A stretch of 64,000 nucleotides of DNA. Origin: Parafrankia discariae. Its GTDB lineage: Bacteria > Actinomycetota > Actinomycetes > Frankiales > Frankiaceae. Below, piece by piece: positions 9,537 through 18,021 of the stretch. Location of the stretch: positions 81,292-145,291 of the forward strand of contig NZ_KB891115.1 of assembly GCF_000373365.1 (NCBI RefSeq), given 5' to 3'. The notes below the pieces were generated by a model. The model was not told the origin of the DNA. It ran no database searches and saw nothing but the letters and a program-made list of their open reading frames with translations. Positions within the stretch are counted from its first letter, which is position 1; the number at the start of each line of letters is the position of its first letter. The position numbers and the translations under genes are program-made.

Positions 9537-11648
9537 ATGATGTCTGATTCGGAGTTGCTTCGTAGATGGCTCAGCACGCACATACCAGAGGCGGTGGCGG
9601 CTAGGCGGCCCGAGTACAGCCTGGGCGAGGAGCTGGGCTCGGGCGGCTACGGGCTTGTCCTCATGGCCACCCATCGGGAAATGGGAAGCCCGAGTGCGAT
9701 CAAGGGAATGCCCGGCACAACCGCCGAGGCGCGACTCCTGGCCGGACTTGATCACCCGCACGTGGTGCGAGTGTACGACTCCTTCAAGTATTCCGTCCAA
9801 CATTCCGGCGGTCCCGGCGATCTTTATCTGATCGTGATGGAATACCTGCCCGGCGGCACCCTGCAGACGCGGCGGAACAGCCTCTCCCCCGAGCAGTCCT
9901 GCGCGGTCGGGCTCGCGGCCGCCGCCGGACTGGAACACGCCCACGAACGCGGCCTGCTGCACCGCGACGTCAAACCCGCCAATATCCTCTTCGCGGAGGA
10001 TGGCACGTTGAAGGTCTGCGACTTCGGACTCGCGAAGCTGTTCGAGGGGTCGCCCGTCCGCACCAGCAATGTGGTCGGCACCGAACCGTACATGGCACCC
10101 GAGCAGTTCACCAGGGACGGCCTCACCCGGGCCACCGACGTCTACGCCCTCGGCGTTGTGCTCTATCAGCTCCTGACGCGCCGCCTCCCCTTCGACCCCA
10201 GGGGGCCCAAGCCGATGTGGCGTGCGCACATCGAGGACGAGCCCCCGCACATGACCGGTGTGCACGACCGACTGGCCCAGGTCATCCTGCGCGCCCTGGA
10301 GAAAAACCCGGCCGACCGCCACGCCCACGCCGCCGAGTTCGCCATGGACCTCGCCCAGGCCGCCACCGACATCTATCAGCCGGGCTGGGCCGGCAAGTCC
10401 CGCACCGGGCTGCCCCTGAACCTGACAGGCCTGCCGGAAGAGCTGATCGACATCATCCGCGGCCCGACCGGGCCGCACAAGGCGGCTGTCCCCCACGTCA
10501 GTCAGGTCGACCAGATCAGCCGGGTCACGCAACGCACCCGTTCACTCACGGAAAACCGGTCGCCGGTCTGGCCCACAGGTGAGACCAGACGACCGGATCC
10601 CGGCGTGCCCGCCTCGCGCGCCTTCGGCGGCCCTCTGCGCGGTCACGAGGAGTCCGTCCACGCGGTGGCGTTCTCCTCGGCGAGGCCCATCCTCGCCAGC
10701 GCCGGCGCCGACCAGACCATTCGGCTGTGGAATCTGACCAGCCCAGCCGATCCGCGGATCTTCGGCAGACCACTACCCGGCCACACCGGCGCTGTCCTCT
10801 CGTTGGCGTTCTCCCCGGAAGCGGAGATCCTCGCCAGCGCGGGCGCTGACAGCGTGATCCGACTGTGGGATCTGACCGACCCGACCGCCCCCGTCCACGT
10901 CGGCAAGGCACTGCGAGGACACACCGGCCAGGTGAACTCGGTGGCCTTCTCACCCGATGGACGCACGCTCGCCAGCGGCGGCAAGGACGAGACCGTCCGG
11001 CTGTGGGACGTGACCAACCCGGCCACCACGCGCCCGATCCGCGCGCCACTTCGCGGCCACACCGGCCGGGTGCTTTCAGTGGCCTTCTCCCGGGACGGGC
11101 AGACCCTCGCCAGCGCCAGCGCCGACCGGACGGTCCGGCTGTGGGATCTGACCGACCGCGCCGCCCCCCAGCTCCTCGGCGAACGGCTCGACGGCCACGT
11201 CGGCTGGGTTTATTCGGTGGCGTTCTCCCCGCATCAGAGCATCCTCGCCAGCTCCAGCATCAACGTCTCCCTGCGGGCGACGTCCACGGTGTCGTTGTGG
11301 GATGTGGCCAGCCCGGCGGCCCCCCGCTTTCTCAGCGAGCCGTTGCGGGCCAGACGTGCGGCGGTCAACGCGGTGGCCTTCTCGCCGGCCGGGAACATTC
11401 TCGCCAGCGCCGGGTGCGACCAGGTGGTGCGGCTGTGGGACACGACCGCACCGGCTGACCCCCGCCCCCTCGGCGAGCCGCTGCGCGGCCACGCCGGCTG
11501 GGTGAACTCGGTGGCCTTCTCCCAGTACGGCGACGTCCTCGCCAGCGCGGGCGAGGACGGCACGGTACGTCTATGGCCGACGCGACATCACGGGGCCGGT
11601 CCGCACACCTCGTTTCAGGGTCGCTCAGGTGATGACCGGCGAAGTTAG
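9537..11648 (+). CDS. Serine/threonine protein kinase with C-terminal WD40 propeller
   Basis: 703 residues. The kinase domain (about 27-280) has a glycine loop GSGGYG (34-39), ATP lysine K56 (SAIKGM), HRDVKPANI (catalytic loop, 142-150), DFG (162-164) and APEQF. A linker follows, then seven WD40 repeats (about 362-690), each with a L-x-GH start and RLWD/LWN end, which is enough for one propeller; the sixth repeat has lost its GH (LRARRAA). No transmembrane helix is seen, so the kinase is probably cytoplasmic, unlike PknB. The ATG pair at 9537/9540 lacks a strong ribosome site. It diverges from the GTPase operon; a functional link is possible but not shown. Confidence 0.92.
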   Translation: MMSDSELLRRWLSTHIPEAVAARRPEYSLGEELGSGGYGLVLMATHREMGSPSAIKGMPGTTAEARLLAGLDHPHVVRVYDSFKYSVQHSGGPGDLYLIVMEYLPGGTLQTRRNSLSPEQSCAVGLAAAAGLEHAHERGLLHRDVKPANILFAEDGTLKVCDFGLAKLFEGSPVRTSNVVGTEPYMAPEQFTRDGLTRATDVYALGVVLYQLLTRRLPFDPRGPKPMWRAHIEDEPPHMTGVHDRLAQVILRALEKNPADRHAHAAEFAMDLAQAATDIYQPGWAGKSRTGLPLNLTGLPEELIDIIRGPTGPHKAAVPHVSQVDQISRVTQRTRSLTENRSPVWPTGETRRPDPGVPASRAFGGPLRGHEESVHAVAFSSARPILASAGADQTIRLWNLTSPADPRIFGRPLPGHTGAVLSLAFSPEAEILASAGADSVIRLWDLTDPTAPVHVGKALRGHTGQVNSVAFSPDGRTLASGGKDETVRLWDVTNPATTRPIRAPLRGHTGRVLSVAFSRDGQTLASASADRTVRLWDLTDRAAPQLLGERLDGHVGWVYSVAFSPHQSILASSSINVSLRATSTVSLWDVASPAAPRFLSEPLRARRAAVNAVAFSPAGNILASAGCDQVVRLWDTTAPADPRPLGEPLRGHAGWVNSVAFSQYGDVLASAGEDGTVRLWPTRHHGAGPHTSFQGRSGDDRRS

Positions 11649-11754
11649 AGTGCGCGGCGACACGGCACGCGCGTGGGCGATGGCCAGGCCAGGCGGGGCC
11701 GCCAGGGCATCATCGTCCAGGGGTCCGTCGACCGGTGGAACGGGCGCCGTTCCG

Positions 11755-11798
11755 GGCCGTGTGCTCTCCCGAGCCGGGAGTAGGCAGCGCACACGGCC
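11755..11798. terminator. Bidirectional hairpin terminator
   Basis: A perfect 10-bp inverted repeat (GGCCGTGTGC at 11755-11764, GCACACGGCC at 11789-11798) encloses a second 6-bp hairpin (CTCCCG/CGGGAG, 11766-11780). It lies between the convergent kinase and anchor-P genes. There is no strong T-run, as is usual in high-GC actinobacteria. Confidence 0.65.
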
Positions 11799-11819
11799 TC
11801 GGATCGGGCTGTCGTCAGG

Positions 11820-12423
11820 TCAGGGCGCGTCGATGCAGACCGACCTCGCGATCACCACGTTCTCGAGCCCTCCGAGCAGGTTGATCGCGACCGCGTCGAC
11901 CGTGAGGGTGCCGTCAGGCGCGGTGGACTGCTGATTGAGGGTTATCGTGCCCAGGCCGGCGGGCAGGGCCACCGTGGTGTTCGGGACCGGGCCGACCTGG
12001 AGCGGGATCGGGATGCCGAGCAGATGGAGCTCCCCGTCCGCGATCACCGTCTTTCCGGTGACGTTTCCGGTGGCGGGGTCGTAGGCGCAGGACGAATCGA
12101 CCGCGCCGACCGTCACACCGGCGAGGGTCGACAGGGAGACGGACAGCCCGGCGACCGCGGCGTGGGCGGTCGTCGGACCCGCCTCGGCACCGATGGCCCC
12201 AGTGCTGAGCAACGGCGGCAGGTTGAGGCCGGCCAGATAGCTCGGTGAGGTGCCCGGGAAGTTGCTGACGACGAGCGGGCCGATGGGGAGGACCCCCGTC
12301 GCCTGGATGCCGACCGCCGTGTTCGGCGCCGCCGCGGAGGCGGGCGCGCTCGTCGCGATCGCCGTGCCGCCGGCGACGGCGAGAACGCCGGCGCAGCTGC
12401 ACGCGCCGTGTCCACATTTTCAT
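11820..12423 (-). pseudogene. Choice-of-anchor P family secreted protein, frameshifted signal peptide
   Basis: The body (about 12212 to 11820) reads VAGLSVSLSTLAGVTVGAV...NVTGKTVIADGELHLLGIP...GTLTVDAVAINLL, typical of actinobacterial choice-of-anchor P surface proteins. ATG 12423 has a very good ribosome site (AGAAGGGAAC, revcomp of about 12427-12440) but opens MKMWTRRVQLRRRS in another frame. The signal-peptide core GVLAVAGGTAIATSAPASA is in the frame of the body. Removing one C near 12390 would join them into a perfect signal peptide. The span is 3n+1 bases long, in agreement. Either a true disrupting frameshift or a sequencing error. Confidence 0.7.
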
Positions 12424-12760
12424 GAATGTTCCCTTCTGCGGGTTCGGGGAACAATTTCCACGACAGCACCGGGCCGACGGAAACTCTTTTTCGGACCTTC
12501 GGCCCGGGGTTGTCGCGGACTAGTTCCCGGGCAGAAAGTAACGGGCACCCCATCCGGACACGGGCTTCACATCGGGAGATGGAGGTTCATCACCGAAGAC
12601 GCGATCGGATTTTTATCAGCTCACATGAGTCGCCTCGGTGACGAAGACGGCCGCGCCGGGCCAGCCCCGCCGAGATGCGCCATCCCAGATCAGGTCGATC
12701 AGTTCGCTCGCGCCGATCGCCCGGCCCGCCAGGGCCGAGCGGGCCGCGTAGCCTGGTCGG
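12424..12760. other. Intergenic region, 337 bp
   Basis: Divergent region between the anchor-P gene and the SRPBCC gene. Apart from the ribosome site of the former I see no gene or clear operator. Confidence 0.4.
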
Positions 12761-13156
12761 ATGACATGGCGAGCGCTGCACCTCTCACAGCCCATCGAGC
12801 GCGCCCCCGAGGCCGTCACGGCCTTCGCCGGGAACCCGGAGAACCTTCCCCGGTGGGCGGCGGGCCTGAGCAACGGCATCCGGTTCGAGGAAGGGCGCTG
12901 GGTGACGGACTCACCGATGGGAACGGTCGAGGTCGCCTTCACGGGCCCGGTGCGGCACGGTGTGCTCGACCATGATGTAACGCTCCCGGACGGAACGGTG
13001 GTGCACAATCCGCTCCGGGTACTGCGCAACAACGAGGGCAGCGAAGTCGTGTTCACGCTCTACCGGCTGCCCGGCGTGACGGACGACGACTTCGACCGGG
13101 ACACGGCGCTCATCCGCGCGGACCTCGGACGCCTACGGAGCATCCTGGAGTCCTGA
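12761..13156 (+). CDS. SRPBCC (START-like) small protein
   Basis: 131 residues. The pattern is that of a short polyketide-cyclase/START-like fold: an N-terminal strand, the helix region (PIERAPEAVTAFAGNPENLPRWAAG), strands with WVTDSPMGTVEVAF and VLDHDVTLPDGTVV, and a long C-terminal helix with DTALIRADLGRLRSILES. Such proteins bind hydrophobic ligands; no catalytic set is recognisable. The start is ATG 12761; no strong ribosome site. It stands alone with a pseudogene remnant after it. Confidence 0.75.
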   Translation: MTWRALHLSQPIERAPEAVTAFAGNPENLPRWAAGLSNGIRFEEGRWVTDSPMGTVEVAFTGPVRHGVLDHDVTLPDGTVVHNPLRVLRNNEGSEVVFTLYRLPGVTDDDFDRDTALIRADLGRLRSILES

Positions 13157-13203
13157 CGGTGCCCGGCTGCGGGCTCTCGGGCACCGCCAGCCGGAGCGTC
13201 GGC

Positions 13204-13368
13204 TCAGAGGTCCGCCGCGGCGGCGGTGTACTGGTTGTCGGTGACGTGTTCGAGCCAGGTGGCGCCGTCGCCGTCGGAGGTTCCTTCGTAGAGCGCCAGG
13301 TGGACCATGAAGGCGGTGGGTGTCGCGCCGTGCCAGTGCTCCTCGCCCGGTGGGGTATGGCGGCCGGC
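13204..13368 (-). pseudogene. C-terminal remnant of a cupin protein
   Basis: Reading the minus strand up to a TGA at 13206-13204 gives RHTPPGEEHWHGATPTAFM, MVHLALYEGTSDGDG and WLEHVTDNQYTAA. This matches the end of short cupins of the carboxymuconolactone-decarboxylase-associated type, with the metal-ligand stretch GEEHWHGA. Nothing upstream continues the fold; there the plus strand carries the histidine-kinase gene. Only about 52 residues of an expected 130 or so are left. Confidence 0.6.
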
Positions 13369-13471
13369 GCCGGGCGGAGGCCCGATAGGTTCGACTCATG
13401 GGCGATTCACCGAACTCGGCGGCCGAGCGTGGACGTGTCGGTGCGCGTCGCCACGGCCGGGGGACGATGTG

Positions 13472-14869
13472 ATGCGGCTCGAGGACCTGCGCGGCCTGGA
13501 CCTGTTCGCCGGGTTGAGCGACGAGCAGCTCGCGGAGCTCGCCGGGGGAGGCGCTGAACTCCGGATCGAGCCGGGTGTGGTGCTGTTCCGCGAAGGCGAA
13601 CCCGCCGATTTCTGGTGGGTGCTGATCGACGGTGCCATCGACCTGGTGCGTCAGCTCGGTGGTGAACCGTCCGTGGTTGGCCAGCTCACCGTCCCGGGAC
13701 GGTGGGCCGGTGGTTTCCGGGCGTGGGACGAGCAGGGCGTGTACCTCGCCACCGGGCGTGGCGCGGCGGCCGGTCGGATACTGCGGATGCCCACCGACGT
13801 GCTGCGGGCCAGGGTCGACTCCTGGTTTCCGCTCGGCGGCCACCTCATCCGGGGTGTGTACGGCACGGCACGGTCCATCGAGGCGACGGCCCGCCACCGT
13901 GAGTCACTCGCCGCCCTTGGCACGCTCGCCGCCGGCCTGGCACACGAGATCAACAATCCGGCGGCGGCCGCCACCCGCGCCGCCGCCGACGTCACGGACA
14001 TCTTCCAGACAATGCTGGCCGCCCTACCCCGGCTCGCGTCCGGTGGGCTCACCGCCGGCCAGTTCGCCGAACTCGACGCCCTGCGCGCCGCGATCAGACC
14101 ATTCACGGAGCCCCCGTCCCCGCTGGCCATGGCCGACCTGGAGGACGACCTTTCGGCATGGCTCGCCGACCACGGCGTCGAGGACGAGTGGGCGATCGCG
14201 GCGCCGCTCGCCGCGGCCGGAGCGGACGTCGCCTGGTGCGACCGGGCGGGGGGCATCCTCGGCGACGGACCGTCGCTCCACGCGGGTCTGCAATGGGTCG
14301 CCGGCGCCCTGGCCGCCACCGGCATGCTCGAGGAACTCGGCGAAGCGACCCGGCGGATCTCCGGGCTGGTCACCGCGATCACGTCCTACTCGCAGATGGA
14401 CCGGGGCTCGCTGCAACTCGTCGACATCACCGAGGGCCTCGAGAGCACCGTGGCGGTCCTCGGCCATCGGCTCGGCGCCGGCATCGCGGTCGTCCGTGAC
14501 TATGCGACCGACGTGCCCCGCCTCCAGGTACATGCCGGCGAACTGAACCAGGTCTGGACGAATCTCATCGACAACGCCGTCGACGCGATGAACGGCACCG
14601 GGACCCTCACCCTGACCACCCGTACCGAACCAGGCACGGTCCTCGTCGACATCACCGACACCGGCCACGGCATGCCCCCCGAGGTCGCGGCCCGCGCGTT
14701 CGACGCGTTCTTCACCACCAGGAACGTCGGCCAGGGCGCCGGCCTCGACATCGCACGTCGCATCGTCACCGAACGCCACGCCGGCACCATCGGCATCACC
14801 TCCCGCCCCGGCCGCACCACACTCCACGTCCGCCTTCCCAGCACCCGCGCCGCGGCGAGCAACGGCTGA
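13472..14869 (+). CDS. Sensor histidine kinase with N-terminal cyclic-nucleotide-binding domain
   Basis: About 465 residues. Residues 1-120 form a cNMP-binding beta-barrel (LFAGLSDEQLAEL..., GVVLFREGEPADFWWVLIDG). The dimerisation/phosphoacceptor helix has LAAGLAHEINNPAAAA with the phosphorylatable His. The ATPase domain has the N box (NLIDNAVDAMNG), G1 box DTGHGMP and GQGAGLDIAR. ATG 13472 is preceded by GGGGGA; the frame is open upstream to 13307, but that part is not protein-like. No membrane helix, so it senses a cytoplasmic signal. No response regulator is adjacent (the nearest is a broken one at 43460). The family often acts as an orphan kinase. Confidence 0.88.
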   Translation: MRLEDLRGLDLFAGLSDEQLAELAGGGAELRIEPGVVLFREGEPADFWWVLIDGAIDLVRQLGGEPSVVGQLTVPGRWAGGFRAWDEQGVYLATGRGAAAGRILRMPTDVLRARVDSWFPLGGHLIRGVYGTARSIEATARHRESLAALGTLAAGLAHEINNPAAAATRAAADVTDIFQTMLAALPRLASGGLTAGQFAELDALRAAIRPFTEPPSPLAMADLEDDLSAWLADHGVEDEWAIAAPLAAAGADVAWCDRAGGILGDGPSLHAGLQWVAGALAATGMLEELGEATRRISGLVTAITSYSQMDRGSLQLVDITEGLESTVAVLGHRLGAGIAVVRDYATDVPRLQVHAGELNQVWTNLIDNAVDAMNGTGTLTLTTRTEPGTVLVDITDTGHGMPPEVAARAFDAFFTTRNVGQGAGLDIARRIVTERHAGTIGITSRPGRTTLHVRLPSTRAAASNG

Positions 14870-14896
14870 CCGACGCGCCCCGGACGGCCCGAGCGA

Positions 14897-15163
14897 CCAT
14901 CAGCAGCCGGCCTGGCGCGGCGGGTGCCGGTCAAGAAGGTCGAGACGGCGGTGCGAGTGCTGTTCGACGCGGGTGGCACGCTGGCGACCACCGTCGTCGC
15001 CGAGCGGGCCGGGGAGTTGGCCCATCGCGCCGCCGGCTTCGCCGTCAACCTGCAACGCGTCTTCAACGTCGACAACTACCCGGTGCTGGATCCGGTCGAC
15101 GACGGGCACACGTCGCGGCTCAACGTGGACCTGCTGCGCCAGCAGTTCGGGCTGCCCTCGTGA
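14897..15163 (+). pseudogene. C-terminal remnant of a BREX PglZ-like protein
   Basis: The frame ending at 15163 reads LARRVPVKKVETAVRVL, GGTLATTVVAERAGELAHRA, FAVNLQRVFNVDNYPVL and RLNVDLLRQQFGLPS. This is the pattern I know from the far C-terminus of BREX PglZ phosphatase-domain proteins (duplicated winged helix, then a short strand with NVDxYxVL). The alkaline-phosphatase core is absent; upstream lies the end of the histidine kinase. The stop overlaps a GTG (GTGA), as if the next BREX gene once followed. A truncated relic of a lost BREX system is likely; not certain without a search. Confidence 0.5.
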
Positions 15164-15390
15164 CCGGCGCCGCCGTCAGTCCCCCTCCGGGAACATCACC
15201 GCGACCGCCGCACGGACGGACGCCTCCGGGAGGCGAGCACCGGCAGGAGGCGTGGGTCGCCCGCCTCGTGACGCACAACCCGCGCCGTCTCTGTTCGAAC
15301 AGGCCGGCGTCGACTTCGCTTTTGCGGGTTTGCGGGTTTGCGGGCTTGCGGGCTTGGCGGCTTGCGAGCGGCGCTCGCGGGGATCTCGGA
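15164..15390. repeat. Non-coding stretch with octamer tandem repeat
   Basis: No gene is recognised. Near 15323-15362 there is a tandem array of GCGGGTTT / GCGGGCTT octamers (about five units). It lies between the PglZ remnant and the DUF6624 gene and looks like a decayed junction. Confidence 0.45.
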
Positions 15391-15915
15391 TCAGTCGCGC
15401 GGGTTCGTCATCAGGGCCCGATACTCGTCGAACGGTCCGAGCCCGGCGGCGGCTCGCCGTTCGTCGAGACGGTCTGGTTCGGCGATCGGTTGGGGCCGCA
15501 GCTCACCCAAGCCGTCGGCTCCACGCCAGAACTGAGTGCCGTAGAGCTGTAGATCACCGCGGGCACGCCGGACCCGATCCGTCAGATACGCCAGGTCAGC
15601 TGGGGACGCCGCACCGGAGTCGACCGCCGCGGCCAGCAGCTCCAGGCATTCGGCCTGGAAGACGGGATCGTGATCGGCGTGTTGCGCCAGCAGCCAGGCA
15701 TCATGCGCGCCCGCCTCACCCACCAGCGAACTGTCCGGCCAGCCGTGCTCGGCGACAACGTTCCTCAGCCAGGCTGTGTTGTCCTCGTCGACCGCGCCGA
15801 GCCTCGCGAGCTCGTCCTCGTCAGCGTCGTCGCCGGGACGGGCTGGCCAGGCCCGACGCATCGCCTGGTCAGCTTCGACCCGCCGCGCCAACTCCGCCCG
15901 CAACACCTCGTCCAT
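15391..15915 (-). CDS. DUF6624-like protein
   Basis: 174 residues starting at ATG 15915 (MDEVLRAELARRVEADQ). Recognisable elements are a N-terminal helix with RRVEADQAMRR, the VDEDNTAWLRNVVAEHGWP motif, GEAGAHDAWLLAQHADHD and LAYLTDRVRRARGDLQLYGTQF, the conserved landmarks of the DUF6624 family, whose function is unknown. The frame is open to 15984, but the extra residues are not conserved-looking. It stands alone, opposite to its neighbours. No membrane segment. Confidence 0.75.
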   Translation of the reverse strand: MDEVLRAELARRVEADQAMRRAWPARPGDDADEDELARLGAVDEDNTAWLRNVVAEHGWPDSSLVGEAGAHDAWLLAQHADHDPVFQAECLELLAAAVDSGAASPADLAYLTDRVRRARGDLQLYGTQFWRGADGLGELRPQPIAEPDRLDERRAAAGLGPFDEYRALMTNPRD

Positions 15916-16009
15916 ACGGCCAGTGTGCAGGTGAGGCGAAACACGTAACAGCCCGGTCTGTTCGGACGGACGAACCGCCGTCACGCCGTGGGCGATCAGT
16001 TCGCCCGAC

Positions 16010-16204
16010 GTGGGACTACGCCGCCTCGGGCTCCGTCCGGCGCAGGCCGTCGCCGGCGTGGGTCAGGTGCTCGCCCGCGCGATCTGGACCAACGACCTCG
16101 CCTTCATTCCGTTCACCGCCTACTGGCTCTGGACCGCCGTCGTGTCCGTACTGCTGCTCAGCGGACGGCTGGCCGTCGTAGAAGCAGACAGAGCGGGCCG
16201 GTGA
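16010..16204 (+). CDS. Small putative membrane protein
   Basis: 64 residues. The segment IWTNDLAFIPFTAYWLWTAV followed by VSVLLLSGRLA would form one transmembrane helix with aromatic edges. The family is not recognised, and the ATG at 16010 has no clear ribosome site. It may also be the last piece of a decayed gene. Confidence 0.3.
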   Translation: MGLRRLGLRPAQAVAGVGQVLARAIWTNDLAFIPFTAYWLWTAVVSVLLLSGRLAVVEADRAGR

Positions 16205-16868
16205 AGATTCCGGGGAGGCGGGGGCACTCAACCACGGCCCGAAACAGCGCTTGTCCGTCTCCCCCGCCAACGGGGACCGCCTACACATCCAGAGCGAGGC
16301 GAGGAAGCCGACGGCTGACACCGTCCGATCCTCGGTTTCGCGACGGTACTTCGGCCCGAGTTCCGCGGTCAGCCCTGTCTCCACCGCTCAGTTCAGCTAT
16401 CCTTGGTCGCCCGACGCGCTGATCCCGGTCTCGATCGGCAGCACGGCGCCACCGAGACGCTATAGCTGTCCGGCCGGTCACTACCGGGCCCCGACCAGGG
16501 ACGATGCCCAGTTACCACGCCGACCGTAACATCATCTACCGAATCGAACGGACGTTCCGTACACCTGGCGGTCGCCGGCCTATCGCTCAGCAGCCGACAA
16601 CCATCGGTGCCTGTAGGCGATCCATATCCTGATCGACCAAAGACCGGTCACCCCTGAAATGAGCCGGAGCCGGAACCCGGAGCCTCCCCCTGGTGGCGAT
16701 GATGCGCGAGCCGTCCGGCCGCGCTGGAGCACGAGACGATGGGTCGATTGCGGATACGAATCGGTTCGACGCATTGCTTGCCAGAGGTTTTCGGCGCCTG
16801 CGAACATGCGCTGGAAGGGATCCCGCTTCTCGAGAAACGGTGACCGGCGAATCACGGGAGCGTCCGCA
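16205..16868. other. Intergenic region, 664 bp
   Basis: No gene is seen on either strand; open frames here are poor in codon pattern. The region precedes the sulfotransferase operon and should hold its promoter. A small dyad is noted separately at 16548. Confidence 0.4.
16548..16560. promoter_or_regulatory. Possible operator dyad ACGGA-n3-TCCGT
   Basis: A 5-bp dyad with 3-bp spacer (ACGGACGTTCCGT) lies about 310 bp before the sulfotransferase start. The shape resembles short TetR-type operators. It could be chance; no regulator gene is adjacent. Confidence 0.2.
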
Positions 16869-17996
16869 GTGAACAAGGTCGGAAAAGTTGACGACATTCA
16901 CGCCGCCGCCACGGCCCTGACCGGCCTCACCGATTTCGGCCCACCCGACTATCATGAGGGGCTTGAGATCATCCTGGCCGCCTACCAGGACGAGGCCGAC
17001 CTTACGCCGCTCGGCGTCGCGATGGCCCGCGACGAGTTGCGCGACATTCTGGTGGCCCGTCTGTTCAGCGAGGCCGGCTGGCGGCGCTATCCCGAGTACG
17101 CCGAGGTTCCGATCGAACGGCCACTGTTCATCGTCGGAATGCCCCGCACCGGCACGACCACGCTGCACCGGCTGCTGACCGCCGATCCGGCCCACCAGGG
17201 CCTGGAACTGTGGCTGGGCGCGGCTCCGCGTCCCCGTCCGCCACGCCCGAGCTGGGCCGACGATCCGATCTTCCAGCTCGTCCAGGGGGCGATCCAGGCA
17301 TTTCTGGATCGGAACCCGGGCTATCTCGGTATCCACAACCGGGACGCGGCGAAGGTCGAGGAATGCTGGCTGCTCACCCGTCAGTCGATGCTGTCGGCCT
17401 TCTTCGAGTTCACCGGGCACGTGCCGACCTACTCGAGCTGGCTGGCCGGGCAGGACTGGACCGCCGCCTACGAGCGCCACCGCCGCAACCTGCAGCTGAT
17501 CGGACTGCCCACACCCGACCGGACCTGGGTGCTCAAGTACTCCGGCCACATGCTGTGCCTGGACGCTCTGCTGGCCACCTATCCGGACGCGTTGATCGTG
17601 CACACCCACCGCCGGCCGGCCAGCACCGTGCTCGGCTCGGCCTGCAGCATGGTGAGCCGGCTCGCGGCGGGCAAGTCCACCAGCTTCCACGGCGACGCGA
17701 TCGGCCCGGCCCTGCTGGAGCTGGCCGACCGCGCCCTGACCCGCTTCGCGGCGGACCGGGCCCGCCACGACCAGGCCCATTTCCACGACGTGGAGTTCGA
17801 CGAGTTCACCGCCGACCCCCACGGGGTCATCGCCGGGATCTACGACCGGCTCGGCCGCCCGGTGCCCGAGCACGCCCGCGCCGCCATGGCCGAGGTCCTC
17901 GCCGAGGACGACCGGCTGCGGTCCCACCGTTATGACCTGGCCGAGTTCGGCGTCACCGCCGAGCAGGCCAACGCCCGCCTCGCCGGTGTGGTCTGA
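16869..17996 (+). CDS. Sulfotransferase family protein
   Basis: About 375 residues. FIVGMPRTGTTTLHRLL is the 5'-phosphosulfate-binding loop of PAPS-dependent sulfotransferases. Further support comes from ILKYSGH-like VLKYSGHMLCLDALLATYP and HTHRRPASTVLGSACSM, the region binding the 3'-phosphate of PAP. It is the bacterial sulfotransferase_3 type with a leading helical domain (DDIHAAATALTGLTDFGPPDY). The start is GTG 16869, with GGGAG eight bases before; the frame is open to 16659 but without protein-like sequence. First gene of a three-gene operon with an alpha-oxoamine synthase and a SDR. The acceptor may be the lipid alcohol made by these two enzymes (inference). Confidence 0.85.
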   Translation: MNKVGKVDDIHAAATALTGLTDFGPPDYHEGLEIILAAYQDEADLTPLGVAMARDELRDILVARLFSEAGWRRYPEYAEVPIERPLFIVGMPRTGTTTLHRLLTADPAHQGLELWLGAAPRPRPPRPSWADDPIFQLVQGAIQAFLDRNPGYLGIHNRDAAKVEECWLLTRQSMLSAFFEFTGHVPTYSSWLAGQDWTAAYERHRRNLQLIGLPTPDRTWVLKYSGHMLCLDALLATYPDALIVHTHRRPASTVLGSACSMVSRLAAGKSTSFHGDAIGPALLELADRALTRFAADRARHDQAHFHDVEFDEFTADPHGVIAGIYDRLGRPVPEHARAAMAEVLAEDDRLRSHRYDLAEFGVTAEQANARLAGVV

Positions 17997-18021
17997 CCGC
18001 CCACCGCACCGAACGGAGGAC

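Noticed and set aside
13398..13472. 24-codon frame MGDSPNSAAERG... just before the histidine kinase
   Set aside because: It overlaps the kinase start and could be a leader peptide, but there is no strong ribosome site and no recognisable sequence.
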